Made by a program: the position numbers and the translations under genes. A stretch of DNA of 64,000 nucleotides from Ichthyophis bannanicus (Eukaryota; Chordata; Amphibia; Gymnophiona; Ichthyophiidae). The DNA is taken from NCBI GenBank assembly GCA_033557465.1, contig CM066045.1, forward strand, positions 132,453,596 to 132,517,595, written 5' to 3'. The notes below the pieces were generated by a model. That model ran no database searches and had not been told where the DNA came from. It saw only the letters and a program-made list of their open reading frames with translations. This document shows, piece after piece, positions 10,381-19,484 of the stretch. Numbering within the stretch: position 1 is the stretch's first letter; each line of letters starts with the position of its first letter.

Positions 10381-11417
10381 TTCTGGCTCCCTGGGGCCTA
10401 CCTCAGGAAGTTGAGGAGGTTGTCCTAGCCTCTAGGAAACCGTCCACTAGGAAAACCTATGCTCTCAAGTGGAACAGGTTTTCTGTGTGGTGTCACCTAC
10501 GTACAGAGGATCCTTTCTCCTGTACTGTGCCAGTGGTTCTTCAGTACTTACTGCACTTATCCAATCAGGGACTTAAGTCCAATTCTGTTCGGGTCCACCT
10601 CTCAGCTCTAGCAGCTCACCACTCATTGGTAGAGGGGCAATCTCTATCTGGTCGCCCCTTGGTGTCCCGTTTTCTCAGGGGCTTGCTTTTGCTCAAGCCT
10701 CCCATCCGTCGTCCTGCCCCTGAGTGGGAGCTGAATGTGGTCTTGCAGCAACTGACTCGCCCACCTTTTGAGCCGATGGCTACTTGTCCACTATGCTTCC
10801 TCTCCTGGAAGGCACTCTTCCTAATAGCCCTTACTTCGGCTAGGCGAGTAAGTGAGCTTCAGGCCCTGGTCTCTGACAGGCCTTACACCAGGATTTACAG
10901 GAACAGGGTAGTCCTCAGGACTCATCCAAAGTTCCTCCCAAAGGTTGTCTCCTCTTTCCACCTCAATCAGGAGGTGGTTCTTCCAACATTCTTCCCAAGG
11001 CCTCATGCAAGCCAGGCTGAAGCAGTCCTCCATACCCTGGACTGTAGGAGGGCCTTATCCTTCTACCTTGACCGTACTCAAGGGCACAGAAGGGCTACTC
11101 AGCTCTTCATATCTTTTGACCCTAATAATTTAGGGTTAGCTGTGTCCAAGCGTACCTTGTCCATCTGGGTGACTGACTGTATCACCTTGGCTTACAAGGC
11201 GGCTGACCTTCCTTTGCAGGGTAGGGTCACGCCCCATCGTGTTAGTGCAATGGCTACCTCAGTGGCTCTTCTCCGCTCTGTGCCCTTGGTAGACATCTGC
11301 AGGGCTGCAACTTGGTCTTCAAGCCAGACTTTTGCGGCCCATTACTGCCTGGAGAGGGAGTCCCATAGGGACAGTGCTTTTGGCCAGGCAGTACTCCGGA
11401 ATCTCTTTGAGGTTTAG
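10002..11417 (+). CDS. DIRS tyrosine recombinase of E3, open frame with HxxR changed
   Basis: An open frame of 471 codons encoding the integrase-type tyrosine recombinase that would insert a circular DIRS intermediate. The first 120 or so codons overlap RNase H and may not be translated; similarity to E5 and E10 is convincing from about VLAPWGLPQEVEEVVLASRK. The core has an N-terminal SAM-like segment (TYALKWNRFSVWC...LGLKSNSVRVHLSAL-like), box I arginine in SARRVSELQAL, the PKVVSSFHLNQEVVLP strand region, W in TWSSSQTF and the candidate nucleophile Y in AAHYCLERE. The HxxR motif reads HRVS (AGT at 11244-11246), whereas E10 has HRVR and E2 has HNVR, so the second catalytic arginine is replaced by serine. 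Activity is therefore doubtful. Confidence 0.9.
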   Translation: MGSPFDGSLCQPHEQATAKVLLQATASSAESSGCFSDVLVSGPPLCVSFHALGGPNPIQDSPGQGLGPAGSSQVAETTLVSPSASTGGRSSTASGVATRPSHTGPGFPSAPQSQISQFDGLEAARVVLAPWGLPQEVEEVVLASRKPSTRKTYALKWNRFSVWCHLRTEDPFSCTVPVVLQYLLHLSNQGLKSNSVRVHLSALAAHHSLVEGQSLSGRPLVSRFLRGLLLLKPPIRRPAPEWELNVVLQQLTRPPFEPMATCPLCFLSWKALFLIALTSARRVSELQALVSDRPYTRIYRNRVVLRTHPKFLPKVVSSFHLNQEVVLPTFFPRPHASQAEAVLHTLDCRRALSFYLDRTQGHRRATQLFISFDPNNLGLAVSKRTLSIWVTDCITLAYKAADLPLQGRVTPHRVSAMATSVALLRSVPLVDICRAATWSSSQTFAAHYCLERESHRDSAFGQAVLRNLFEV

Positions 11418-11545
11418 GCAACTCCTGCCCTCCTGCCCTCTGTTTTGCTACCGGTGGAGGTTGTCTCCTTGAAAAGCCTTTTTTTGCTGCTGAGACTAGA
11501 GGGAGTTCTCTTGTTCAGCCTGGGTTCCTCGGTAGCCCAGAGCTG

Positions 11546-11652
11546 GGGAGTCACCCATATGTGAGGACTGACTTCCTGCTTGGTCCTGGAGAAAGAGTAG
11601 TTACTCACCTGTAACAGGTGTTCTCCAGGAGCAGCAGGAATCAGTCCTCACA
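11546..11652 (+). repeat. Internal complementary region (ICR) of E3
   Basis: The sequence around GAGTAGTTACTCACCTGTAA is the reverse complement of the E3 right end (CTGTTACAGGTGAGTAACT) joined directly to its left end (TTTCTCCAGGACCAAGCAGG). This is the DIRS ICR, taken in the family to template completion of a circular DNA. It lies 130 nt after the recombinase stop and runs straight into the right terminal repeat. Confidence 0.9.
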
Positions 11653-11925
11653 ACCCTCCCTCCTCCCCTTGGAGTTGCAGTTGTACATAATTTATTTTTC
11701 ATTTTTGTGTGCTGTTCTTAGCTATGTCATTTAACTGAGGTAAGATGGCACCTTTAGGCGGGACGGGAACCGCGCATGCATGCCTGCATTCCCAAAGGCT
11801 TTCATACAAAGCTGGGGAAATGCTCCGCTGGGGCTTCATCTGTGCCGATGACACCCATATGTGAGGACTGATTCCTGTTGCTCCTGGAGAACACCTGTTA
11901 CAGGTGAGTAACTACTCTATCTCCT

Positions 11926-13039
11926 TTCCCAAGAGAACGGGATGCTATGGCATCCGAGCCCTCCAGTCCCTGCATCTCATGGTCTGGTTGCTGAAGGCTT
12001 AGACCTCCAGGATTTTGACCTGTCCCAATAGGTAAAGGATATCCTTCAGGCTTCTAGAAAGCTTTCCACAAGAAGGTCTTATGCCTTCAGGTGGAAACGT
12101 TTTACTATATGGTGTTCCAAGAAGGGATTAAACCCCCTTTTCATATCTTTAGAATCGATACTAGAGTATCTCCTTCACTTATCGAATTCTGGTCTAAATA
12201 CCAATTCGGTAAGAGTCCATCTTAGTGTAATCACACCTTCTTATAAGCCTCTGAATGGACAACCAATTTCCTCTCATCCACTTATATCCAGATTTATGAG
12301 AGGTCTTCTGTTAACCAAGCCTCCCATTAAGCCACCACCGGTGGCATGGGATCTAAATCTAGTTCTCGGGCAGCTCATGAAGCCGCCTTTTGAGCCTTTA
12401 GCCACTACAACCCTTAGGTTTTTGACCTGGAAGGTCATCTTCCTAATTGCGATCACCTCTGCACTTCGCATTAGTGAACTGCAAGCTTTAGTGGCTGATC
12501 CTCCTTATACTGGGTTTCACCATGATAAGGTTGTTCTTAGAAATGATCCACACTTTATGCCAAAGGTGGTTTCGCCTTTTCATTTATATCAATCAATTTA
12601 TCTTCCTGTATTTTTTCCGAGGCCTCATACCTCTAATGCTGAAAGAAACCTTCATACTTTGGATTGTAAAAGAGCCTTAGCCTTTTACCTATAGAGAACA
12701 CAGCAACATAGAAAGTCCTCGCAACTTTTTATAGCTTTTGACTCTAGTCATTTGGGTCTTCCAGTCTCCAAAAGAACTTTATCTGAATGGATTGCCTAGT
12801 GCATATCCTTTGCTTATGAGAGTAAGGGTCTTCCTCTTCTAAACCATGTCACAGCTCATAACGTGAGAGCCATGGCAACTTCCATGGCTAATCTCCACTC
12901 TGTGTCTATCGATGACATGTGTCGAGCAGCCACCTGGGCTTTGGTACACACCTTCACAGCCCACTACTGCCTGGATAAAGCCTCCTGTCGGGATGCCTTC
13001 TTTGGCCAAGCTGTTCTTCAACATCTCTTTCAGACCTAA
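11926..13039 (+). pseudogene. DIRS tyrosine recombinase of E2
   Basis: E2 sequence resumes after E3 with TTTCCCAAGAGAACGGG. The recombinase can be read from about 12032: KLSTRRSYAFRWKRFTIWC, then PPVAWDLNLVLGQLMKPPFEP, box I ALRISELQALVADPPY, and a strand region PKVVSPFHLYQSIYLP. HxxR reads HNVR, and the C-terminal W and Y lie in TWALVHTF and TAHYCLDK. A TAG at about 12692 (after LAFYL) and another near 12799 (after EWIA) interrupt it, and the stop is at 13037-13039. All catalytic positions I can identify are present, unlike in E3, but the frame is dead. The start lies upstream of the E3 insertion in the RNase H overlap. Confidence 0.88.
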
Positions 13040-13151
13040 TTCAACTCCTACCCACCAACCCTGGTGGAATGCCATAGATCCATGGGAGGAAGGATGCCTA
13101 CCTTTCTAGGGTGGCACCTTCCTGGGGCTATCTCCCTGGCATCTTCAACTA

Positions 13152-13262
13152 GGGAGTCCCCATATGTGAAGACTACATTCCTGCTTGTTCATGGAGATAG
13201 CATAGTTACTCACCTGTAACAGGTGATCTCCGGGAACAGCAGGAATTTAGTTTTCACAACCC
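13152..13262 (+). repeat. Internal complementary region of E2
   Basis: It contains GTTACTCACCTGTAACAGG flanked by GTTCATGGAGATAGCATA and GATCTCCGGGAACAGCAGG. This is the reverse complement of the family B right end joined to its left end. Its inferred junction predicts a B left end beginning near ATCTCC, which agrees with the actual starts of E2, E9 and E11. Confidence 0.85.
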
Positions 13263-13534
13263 ACCCACCTCCTCTAGGAGTTGTCTCTCTATCTCTTTGT
13301 CTCTTTCCTCTCTCCCTCTATCCTTTCACTCAGCTACAAACTTAACTGAAGGGGGACAGTTGGAAAGGCGGGAAGGCAGCGCGCATGTGCAGAGGGGTGC
13401 TCCCAAATGCGTTCCTATTGGACTCTGGGGAGCGTTCCCGTGCAGGCTCCATCAGTACTGACGATACCCATATGTGAAGACTAAATTCCTGCTTTTCCCG
13501 GAGTTCACCTGTTACAGGTGAGTAACTACGCTTT

Positions 13535-13993
13535 ACCTGTCCTCCTCAGAAGAGGCCGTTTCCATTCTGCTGGTTCCTTCCTTCTTTCCTAAGGTTCTAT
13601 GTTACCCTCAGTGAGGTTATGTGGTCAGGTTCTTGGCCATAGGCTTGGGTACGAAAATTCATGGATGCCTCTAGCTGCACCAGCTCAAATAGCAGTGATG
13701 ATATGACTAGAAATTGTTAGTTTTTTTCTCTGTTTCCACCTCTGCTGGCAGACATCAGGGCTGGAAGGAGAATAACCCACTCATTTGGACTGGTCTTGCA
13801 GAACTCCAGGTAAGGAAATTATCTGGTATGTAAAATTTCACCTTTAGGTACCACAAATGGCAGATGAAGACATTATCGAAATGCACAGATTTTTATAGGA
13901 TGCTGGCAGAACAGTTGCAGAATGTGGTGGTAAAAATATTGCTATGTCTTAATGTGTTACGCTGTCTTACAGGAAACTAATTCAATTTTACAG
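13535..13993 (+). other. NCAM1 intron, sequence between E2 and the exon
   Basis: No coding or repeat structure is evident. The segment ends with a pyrimidine-containing tract and the acceptor AATTTTACAG directly before the exon, so the nearest retrotransposon end lies 459 nt upstream of a constitutive-looking exon. Confidence 0.6.
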
Positions 13994-14136
13994 CAAAACC
14001 CAAAATCACTTACGTGGAGAACAAGACAGCTATGGAACTGGAGGAGCAAATCACGCTGACTTGTGAGGCATCCGGAGACCCCATCCCAACTATTAATTGG
14101 AGGACTGGAACCAGGAACATCAGCAATGAAGAGAAG
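13994..14136 (+). CDS. NCAM1: Internal exon of neural cell adhesion molecule 1 (Ig-like domain 4 segment)
   Basis: The exon is bounded by TTTTACAG at 13986-13993 and the donor GTATGAGT at 14137. It is 143 nt: two bases complete an alanine codon split with the previous exon, followed by 47 codons, so it runs from phase 1 to phase 0. The product contains KPKITYVENKTAMELEEQ, LTCEASGDPIP (the first cysteine of an Ig fold) and WRTGTRNISNEEK, including the tryptophan of the Ig core. This matches vertebrate NCAM1, a neural cell-surface adhesion protein, and not NCAM2, which differs in nearly all of these positions. In known NCAM1 genes this exon ends at EEK, just before the alternative 30-nt VASE exon and the TLDGHM exon; neither was found downstream in the window. 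It is the only host exon I can support. Confidence 0.95.
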
Positions 14137-15060
14137 GTATGAGTCATTTCAGGAAGTGACTTTTGGGGGTGAGGGTGGCATACCAACATGGTGATGTCAC
14201 TAGAATGTATACTGCCTGTCTGTGATCTCTCCCCCTGCCCCAGGGCCAGCCTCTGTTGAAGAATAAACAGGCATTTAAAATTTTTATCCAAATTTTGCTG
14301 TAACAAAAGTGTCTTATCATTCCTCCCTCATAAAGTTTTTCTGAGCAAGACCAAATTATACTAATTTTGGCTGTGGTGCATCCCAACAGGACCCTGGATA
14401 AGATGGAGAAGCAGAGCTCCTCGGCTGGAGCTACCTGGGGCAGGAGTGCACTTGCAAGGGTCTTAGGCACTTGAGCACTTCAGAACCTAAATGTTAAGAA
14501 TAATATCAGTTTCATCTAATTACAACTGGATGAACAAAGGTTCAGACGTATGGGTGCTCGATTGAGATCAATCTTGTATTCAGTGGCAGAACTGGGATTT
14601 GAACTCTGTATCATCTTATCCTCTTCTCTGGGTCCTAGCATTTGCCAAATTGATCAGATTGTTTGGTTCTTTTTCTGCCATCTGGTCCTTATGGATAGTG
14701 GGAGAGTGACCAGTTGATATCATCATCAAGGGAAGAGAATGTCGTGGTGGGTGTTTAATCACAGATTAACTGTCTGCCATGGGTATGCTCTAAAGCAAGG
14801 TTGCCTTTATGTATTGCTGTCTTGTTAATCACATGTCATTGTTCTGAAGGCAAAAATAAGCAGCAGTTTTGAAATATTTGTGGTTTAAAATTTTCTGTTT
14901 GAAGGAGAAAAGTAGATAAAGGCCACTCTACTCAATTGTCATCTTATCTGGATCTCTATCACTTTAGGTAGATAAGCATATAGATTTGTATACTTAAACT
15001 AGAACCACTTTCCCCCCATGACTTTTACCCATTCTCTCAATCCTATTCCTATTGTTGTCC
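14137..15060 (+). other. NCAM1 intron after the exon, with a possible MIR-like fragment
   Basis: Mostly unassigned intronic sequence. Around 14500-14640 the words CAGTGGCAGAACTGGGATTT and GAACTC resemble the antisense of an old tRNA-derived MIR-type SINE, but the match is short. No exon with NCAM1 similarity was found here. Confidence 0.35.
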
Positions 15061-15260
15061 TTTACAGTGGTGTGGAAAGGTTTAGGCACCCCTGATCAAA
15101 TTGTATATTTTATTGTCTGTGTAAGTGAACAGAAGCTGACATAACCTCTACATGGTACCTTTACAAAACAATCACAGAACAAGGGAGCAGAAGGAGACCA
15201 TGGAATATAAAATACTTTATTGAAGCAAAGCCTAACTTGGCCAGGTTTCAGCTACAGGAG
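15061..15260. mobile_element. Tc1/mariner-like terminal fragment and adjoining repeat
   Basis: CAGTGGTGTGGAAAGGTTTA followed by GGCACCCC is the style of terminal sequence seen in Tc1-like DNA transposons of fishes and amphibians. No transposase frame or opposite terminus is visible. The following TTTATTGAAGCAAAGCC and CTTCATCAGGGG words look like another interspersed repeat that I cannot name. Confidence 0.4.
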
Positions 15261-15267
15261 TCTTCAT

Positions 15268-15453
15268 CAGGGGTTAGACTTGTAGTCTCTCAGAATTAAA
15301 AGCTAATTGGAATAAAGCAGTGCTATAGGCAAACAAACATTCCTGTCTGCAGCTATCTGGACAATGCCAGGAAAGTTTGTTTGCCTATAGCAGTTTTTTA
15401 TTCAAATTAGCATTTACTTCTGTGAGACTCTATGAAATCACAAGTCTGACCCC
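15268..15453. repeat. Imperfect hairpin with arms of about 80 bp
   Basis: The left arm (about 15268-15345) runs from GGGGTTAGACTTGTAG through GCTATAGGCAAACAAAC to ATTCCTG. The right arm (about 15368-15453) is its inverse, from CAGGAAAGTTTGTTTGCC to CACAAGTCTGACCCC. The loop is about 22 nt. Differences between the arms are scattered substitutions and small indels. Confidence 0.8.
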
Positions 15454-15459
15454 TGTCAC

Positions 15460-16924
15460 GCCCTTGCTCCTTGCATTCAGCATGGAGGGTCGTGGTTCTA
15501 ATAGAAACGTTCCCTTTTCAGCCTTCTCTGACTGGTTCCCCCGCAATGCTTCTTGGGAAATGTAGTTTAAGTGCTACACATATGGCTTCAGGTAGAAAAA
15601 CAACTTGTATTTTGGCTCTTTTGGTAAGGCAATGACAGAAATTTATTAAACTCAAATGCAAGGTTCATAAATACCTCCTTCATGATAATTTCTCCAGGTT
15701 TCTTTCAAAAACACAACAGGACATAAGCAAAAGGTCAAAACAAAGTATCAGCTTACAGTATTCTTCAGCTCAAAAGCAAAAGCCCCTTTAACAGCAAGGC
15801 TACCAGCTTTCTCTAGCCTTGCTGGTTAAAGCATAAATACAAACAGCTTTTTCAATGGCAGTTTTCTTTCTTTTCAGATCCAAACATTTCCAGGCTGTTC
15901 TCCTCTTTATAAGTAAAGCAAAACTTCCAACAGGAACAAACTTCCAATAAGCAAACAAAGCTCTACTTAGGTTTTCTTAGGAACATTGAAAAGCAAAACA
16001 AAAGCTTTTTCCCTCTCACCGTTAGCTTGGCTTCTTGCCGTCTCACTGCACAGGATAGCAGGTGTTTAACAAGCACAATTATACAGCTTCAGCTTGTTTT
16101 CACTTCTCAGCATAAGTTTCCCTTCTTTAACACAGGGAATTCACAAAACCCTCTTCCTTGCTTTTCAAGGTTACCTTGCTCTGGAGAGTTTTCTCTTAAG
16201 GTTGGCTTTCGTTGAACCCCTCTGTAGCTAAGGCTTGGCACAAAGAGCAATCCATGAATGTATCTTCCTCATTCAAAACTGCATTAGGCTCTCCTAGTTG
16301 CATTGGTTCTATCTCTCCTTCTAGCTCACTGGGCTTAGCTGATAGCCTCTCATTAGAGCTGAGAGTGTCTCCTGCAACTCTGCACTGCTCAGTATGAGAC
16401 GGGCTTCTAAGGCTTGTACCTGTGCCTTGGCTGGTAGCAGCTTCTCCTCTCTCGTGCTCTGTACCTCTCTCTGGCTCTTTCCAGCACTCTCCTCTCCTGC
16501 TGTTCCTGCTCCTGTTCCCCTCCTTCCTCTCCTTGCTAACCTTCCTCTCCTTCCTAACTTCTGTATAATCTAACCTAGGCTTAAATCTCGAGGGTTCCAG
16601 CCCACCTCTTCTCTCCTCAGGTGACGGAGATCAGCTTGCCCTCTGGCACCTGAGTAATCAGGGAGCTTACTGACGTAAGGGTCTTTTACCTTGGGTCTGT
16701 ATTCACTCTCCCTTACTCCACTAAGGGAACTCTGAAACCTGTTCCAGCTGGGGATTTTCTGGTGGTTGTGGTTTTATTTCTCTGACCTTGTAAAATAGGT
16801 CCTTTTATTAAGGTGAATTCTTGGGTTTTTTCCCTTTCTCCTAACTCAGAATGAGCTTCCTTACCACACCACTTATGAAGGTTCCTGTAGCTAAAATTTG
16901 GCTGAGTTTCAGTAAAGAATTTTG
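15460..16924 (-). mobile_element. Unclassified ORF-bearing element, copy 1 (minus strand)
   Basis: Read on the minus strand, this region has an open frame (16196-16633), a long downstream segment, and an AATAAA at about 15640-15650. It ends near GGGCGTGACA. The C-terminal part of the frame shares motifs with the ORF at 34071-35114, so the two are copies of one family. The upstream edge meets the left end of DIRS E4. A retroposed gene, an LTR-element fragment or an unknown retroelement are all possible; a terminus of the TG...CA type is only suggested at the 15460 end. Confidence 0.5.
16196..16633 (-). pseudogene. Conserved C-terminal ORF of the unclassified element, copy 1
   Basis: A minus-strand frame of about 145 codons, closed upstream by TGA and ending in TAA at 16196-16198. 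It is rich in Arg, Lys, Glu and Ser at the start and includes SPSHTEQ and EPMQLGEP. The C-terminal block TFMDCSLCQALATEGF lies close to the stop. The copy at 34071-35114 has PSHTEPE, VPMQVE and EMDCTLC in the same order and at a similar distance from its stop. I do not recognise the family. There is no membrane segment and no known catalytic motif. It lacks a clear start codon and is probably a 5'-decayed copy. Confidence 0.5.
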
Positions 16925-17330
16925 TATTCTCTGTGGACAAGCCTGAAGTAAGTCTTCATGCATGGGTGACGTCCCCGATGGAGCGCCGCACGGGAACGTT
17001 TCCTAGCTTCTATTGGAAACTTTTGTGAGGCTCCACTGTGCCAGAGCGCCTCCTTCCTGTCTGCTGCCATGGCACTATCTTCTTCAGTCTTTCGTTTTCT
17101 GCAGAATCCCACGGGACATGTTCCAGTAAACCTCTCCATCAGCAATCACGATCTCCTCTTCGGGATTTGCTTAATTGCATTTAATTTCCTTGCCTGCCAT
17201 CGTGGTTCCCTTTTTCAATTGCTATTTTTTTCTTTTTTGTATTTTTGATACGGCTCCAATGGCACTGACAATGTCCCTATCGAGTGCTCCACCATCAAGC
17301 TATTTGATTTTGCCACGGCTGTTTTTCATT

Positions 17331-19238
17331 ATGGACAAGCATAATTGGTGCCTCCAGTTCCTAGGACCCAATCATCAGTCCTTTTCTTGTAATTTGTGCC
17401 TGCAGATGACAAGGAGAGGCCTCAAGGATCATGAAAAACAACGGGAAAAACTGTTCAGCACTCCACAACTTCAACATCGACGTCATTGGCTTCCATACCT
17501 TTGAAGGCGGTTCTGGATGTCAGAGGGGTGTCAATAAAGACCTCTCAAGGTCAGTTGGAGCCGAGCATCCACACTGCCCCGGACCATCGGTCATCAGTTG
17601 GCCTCCCAGCAAGGAGGGAACTGACATCGCCTCCAGCGATGTTGCAGGGTGCTCGGACTGAGCAACAGGAAAAGGCCCGAGTGCATCACTGTAAGAACCC
17701 TTCGTGATGCAGGGTCGAGAGCGAAGGTGGGCTGCATGAGCACCCCTCAAAGGTGCCATGCAGGGAGGACTGTTCAACCTCCAAAGGTTCGGAGGGACAT
17801 CGATAACTGATCCCAATCCACTGATAACCCCCCCGCACAAGTGCAAGGTACATCATTCGAAGTTACTCAGGCCTCTGAGCCTTTAGAATTGGCAGCCATG
17901 GAGAAATGGTTCATAAAGGTGCTGGAAGCTCGCATGACAGCCCTGTTTGTGATGCAGTGCTGCACCAAGGCTTTGGCATTAGCATCGACCCTCATACCAC
18001 CAATTCAGGAGATGCATGCCCTGTCCTTGTCAGAGGCATCAATATCGGGTCATCAAAGGGATCAGATGCCGGTTCAGGCTCAGCAAATTTCCCTCTCCAG
18101 CTTCTCAGGCATCAGAGCATTGACGAAGAAGCTCCCATTCCCTCAATGCAGAAGGACCTCTGGGCATAGGATCAGAAGTATTACGACTTCCTCTCAGAGT
18201 CTCTCTCTGATGGCTGAGTAATTGATGTGGAATCGGAAGACTTCTGAGAGTGGAGGTCCCTGGAGCTCCCGTTGGACCCTTTCCTGCCTCATGAGTGTCG
18301 GAAGTCTCCCTCTGAAGACATAACCTTCCAGGACTTTGTGAAGGATATGGCCAAGGCTATACCATTCTCTCTAGAGTTTGAGGATGAACCCAGGGCAGAG
18401 GAGTTGGAAATATTTTAGTATTCCTCAGTGCCAAAGAAGGCAGTGTCTATGCTTGTATATCGCATCCTGCAGAGGGTACAAATGAGGATATGGGAGAGGC
18501 CCTTCATAGTACCTCCAATGAGTAGAAGATTTGACTCGATGTACAGGGTGCAGAAAGCTCCTGGTTTTGAGAAACCTCAGCTCCCCCACCACTCCTTGGT
18601 GGTCAAGTCCATCCTGAAGAGGATTAAGAGTACCAAGACTCATTCTTCGGTGCCCCTGGGAAGGGAGGCTCAGAGCTTGGACTCTTTTGGGAAGAGGTGT
18701 TTTCAGGGCTCGATGCTCATTGTTTGAGTGGCCTTATACTAGTTCTACATTCTTCAAAGACATTATGCGGGACCTAGCTGATCTGTCTCAGTTCTTTCCT
18801 CCTGAGAAATTGGAGCAGTTTCGCACCCTAATGGGATATGACAAGGACGTCTCCAAGTTTCTGGTCTGGGCATACTATGATGCCTTTGAGACGGCATCGA
18901 TAGTGGCTGCAGTAGGCATTTGGGCCCGGAAAAAACTGGCAGACATACCCTACCATAGTGAGAATTTGTTCAGTGAATAGGTGGAGGAGAAAGCTGGCAT
19001 TATAAAGATGCAACATATCATGCTTACCAGATTCTCCAAGTGCACATCTGAACTGGCTTGCCATAGTAAGTACCAGTGAGGGAACCAGTAGAAGACCTGC
19101 TACTCCCATAGGTGCCTGTACTTGCCCAGACCCCAAATGTCCCAGCAGAAATGGCAGGTCCCTAGCCAGCAACAGTGCAGAGAAAAGCCCCAGAGGGCCC
19201 AACCAGCCCCGCAGCCAAAGCCCAGGAAGGGGTTTTGA
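17331..19238 (+). pseudogene. DIRS gag-like ORF of E4
   Basis: The Cys/His module is partly eroded (HNWCLQFLGPNHQSFSCNLC). The conserved core is recognisable in several frames: MEKWFIKVLEARMTALF, FQDFVKDMAKAIPFS, FDSMYRVQKAPGFEKPQLPHHSLVV, KRIKSTKTHSSVPLGREAQS and KLADIPYHSENLFSE. The end is KPRKGF with TGA at 19236-19238, matching the GGF-type ends of other gags. Multiple frameshifts and stops (for example near 18220, 18418 and 18726) show it is dead. The first ATG of the frame is uncertain. Confidence 0.72.
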
Positions 19239-19484
19239 CTGGTTCCTCCGGAGCATAGCTAATTTACCAGATGTCACCATGATAAACTCTCTGGTGGGGG
19301 GAAGGCTCACTGTCTTTGCCCAGAGGTGGCTCCTCACAACCTCCGACTCCTGGGTGCTACAAATAATCTGGGGCAGATACAGGTTGTATCACTGAACTTA
19401 CTCCAAGCTGGCCCCCAAGAACGTATTGCCTCTGCCTCTTGCATCACAAACTCCTTCAGAAGGAACTCCCCACCTTCCTGGATG

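Larger units (their letters stand above)
6186..11925 (+). mobile_element. DIRS element E3 (family A), complete, nested in E2
   Basis: The most intact DIRS copy in the window, about 5.74 kb. The left terminal repeat (6186 to about 6341) starts CTCCAGGACCAAGCAAG. The right repeat (about 11733-11925) is its inverse and ends CAGGTGAGTAACTACTCT. The internal order is gag (6593-8468), RT/RNase H (8398-10380), recombinase (within 10002-11417) and ICR (11546-11652). The left flank ...GCTCCAGTT and the right flank ATCTCCTTTCCCAAG are both E2 sequence, so E3 landed between the RNase H and recombinase genes of E2. No long target-site duplication is visible, as expected for tyrosine-recombinase integration. 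It closely resembles E10. Confidence 0.93.
263..13534 (+). mobile_element. DIRS element E2 (family B), full length but interrupted by a CR1 LINE and by DIRS E3
   Basis: E2 has both DIRS termini. The left inverted terminal repeat (about 263-427) opens with CTCCAGGAACAAGCAGG and ends near CCAACTGTCCCTCTTCAG. The right repeat (about 13345-13534) is its reverse complement, starting at GGACAGTTGGAAAGGCGGG and ending CAGGTGAGTAACTACGCTT. Inside, in order, are gag (656-4343), RT/RNase H (4413-6188), recombinase (11926-13039) and an ICR (13152-13262). A CR1-type LINE (1201-3053, minus strand) splits gag, and the complete element E3 (6186-11925) separates the RNase H end from the recombinase. Without the insertions E2 would be about 5.7 kb, the length of the other full copies. 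E2 must be older than both insertions, which fits its many stop codons. Confidence 0.88.

Noticed and set aside
14010..14470. Minus-strand open frames of 98 and 108 codons over the NCAM1 exon
   Set aside because: They are shadows of the exon and intron with no domain similarity; the splice sites and protein match fix the coding strand as plus.
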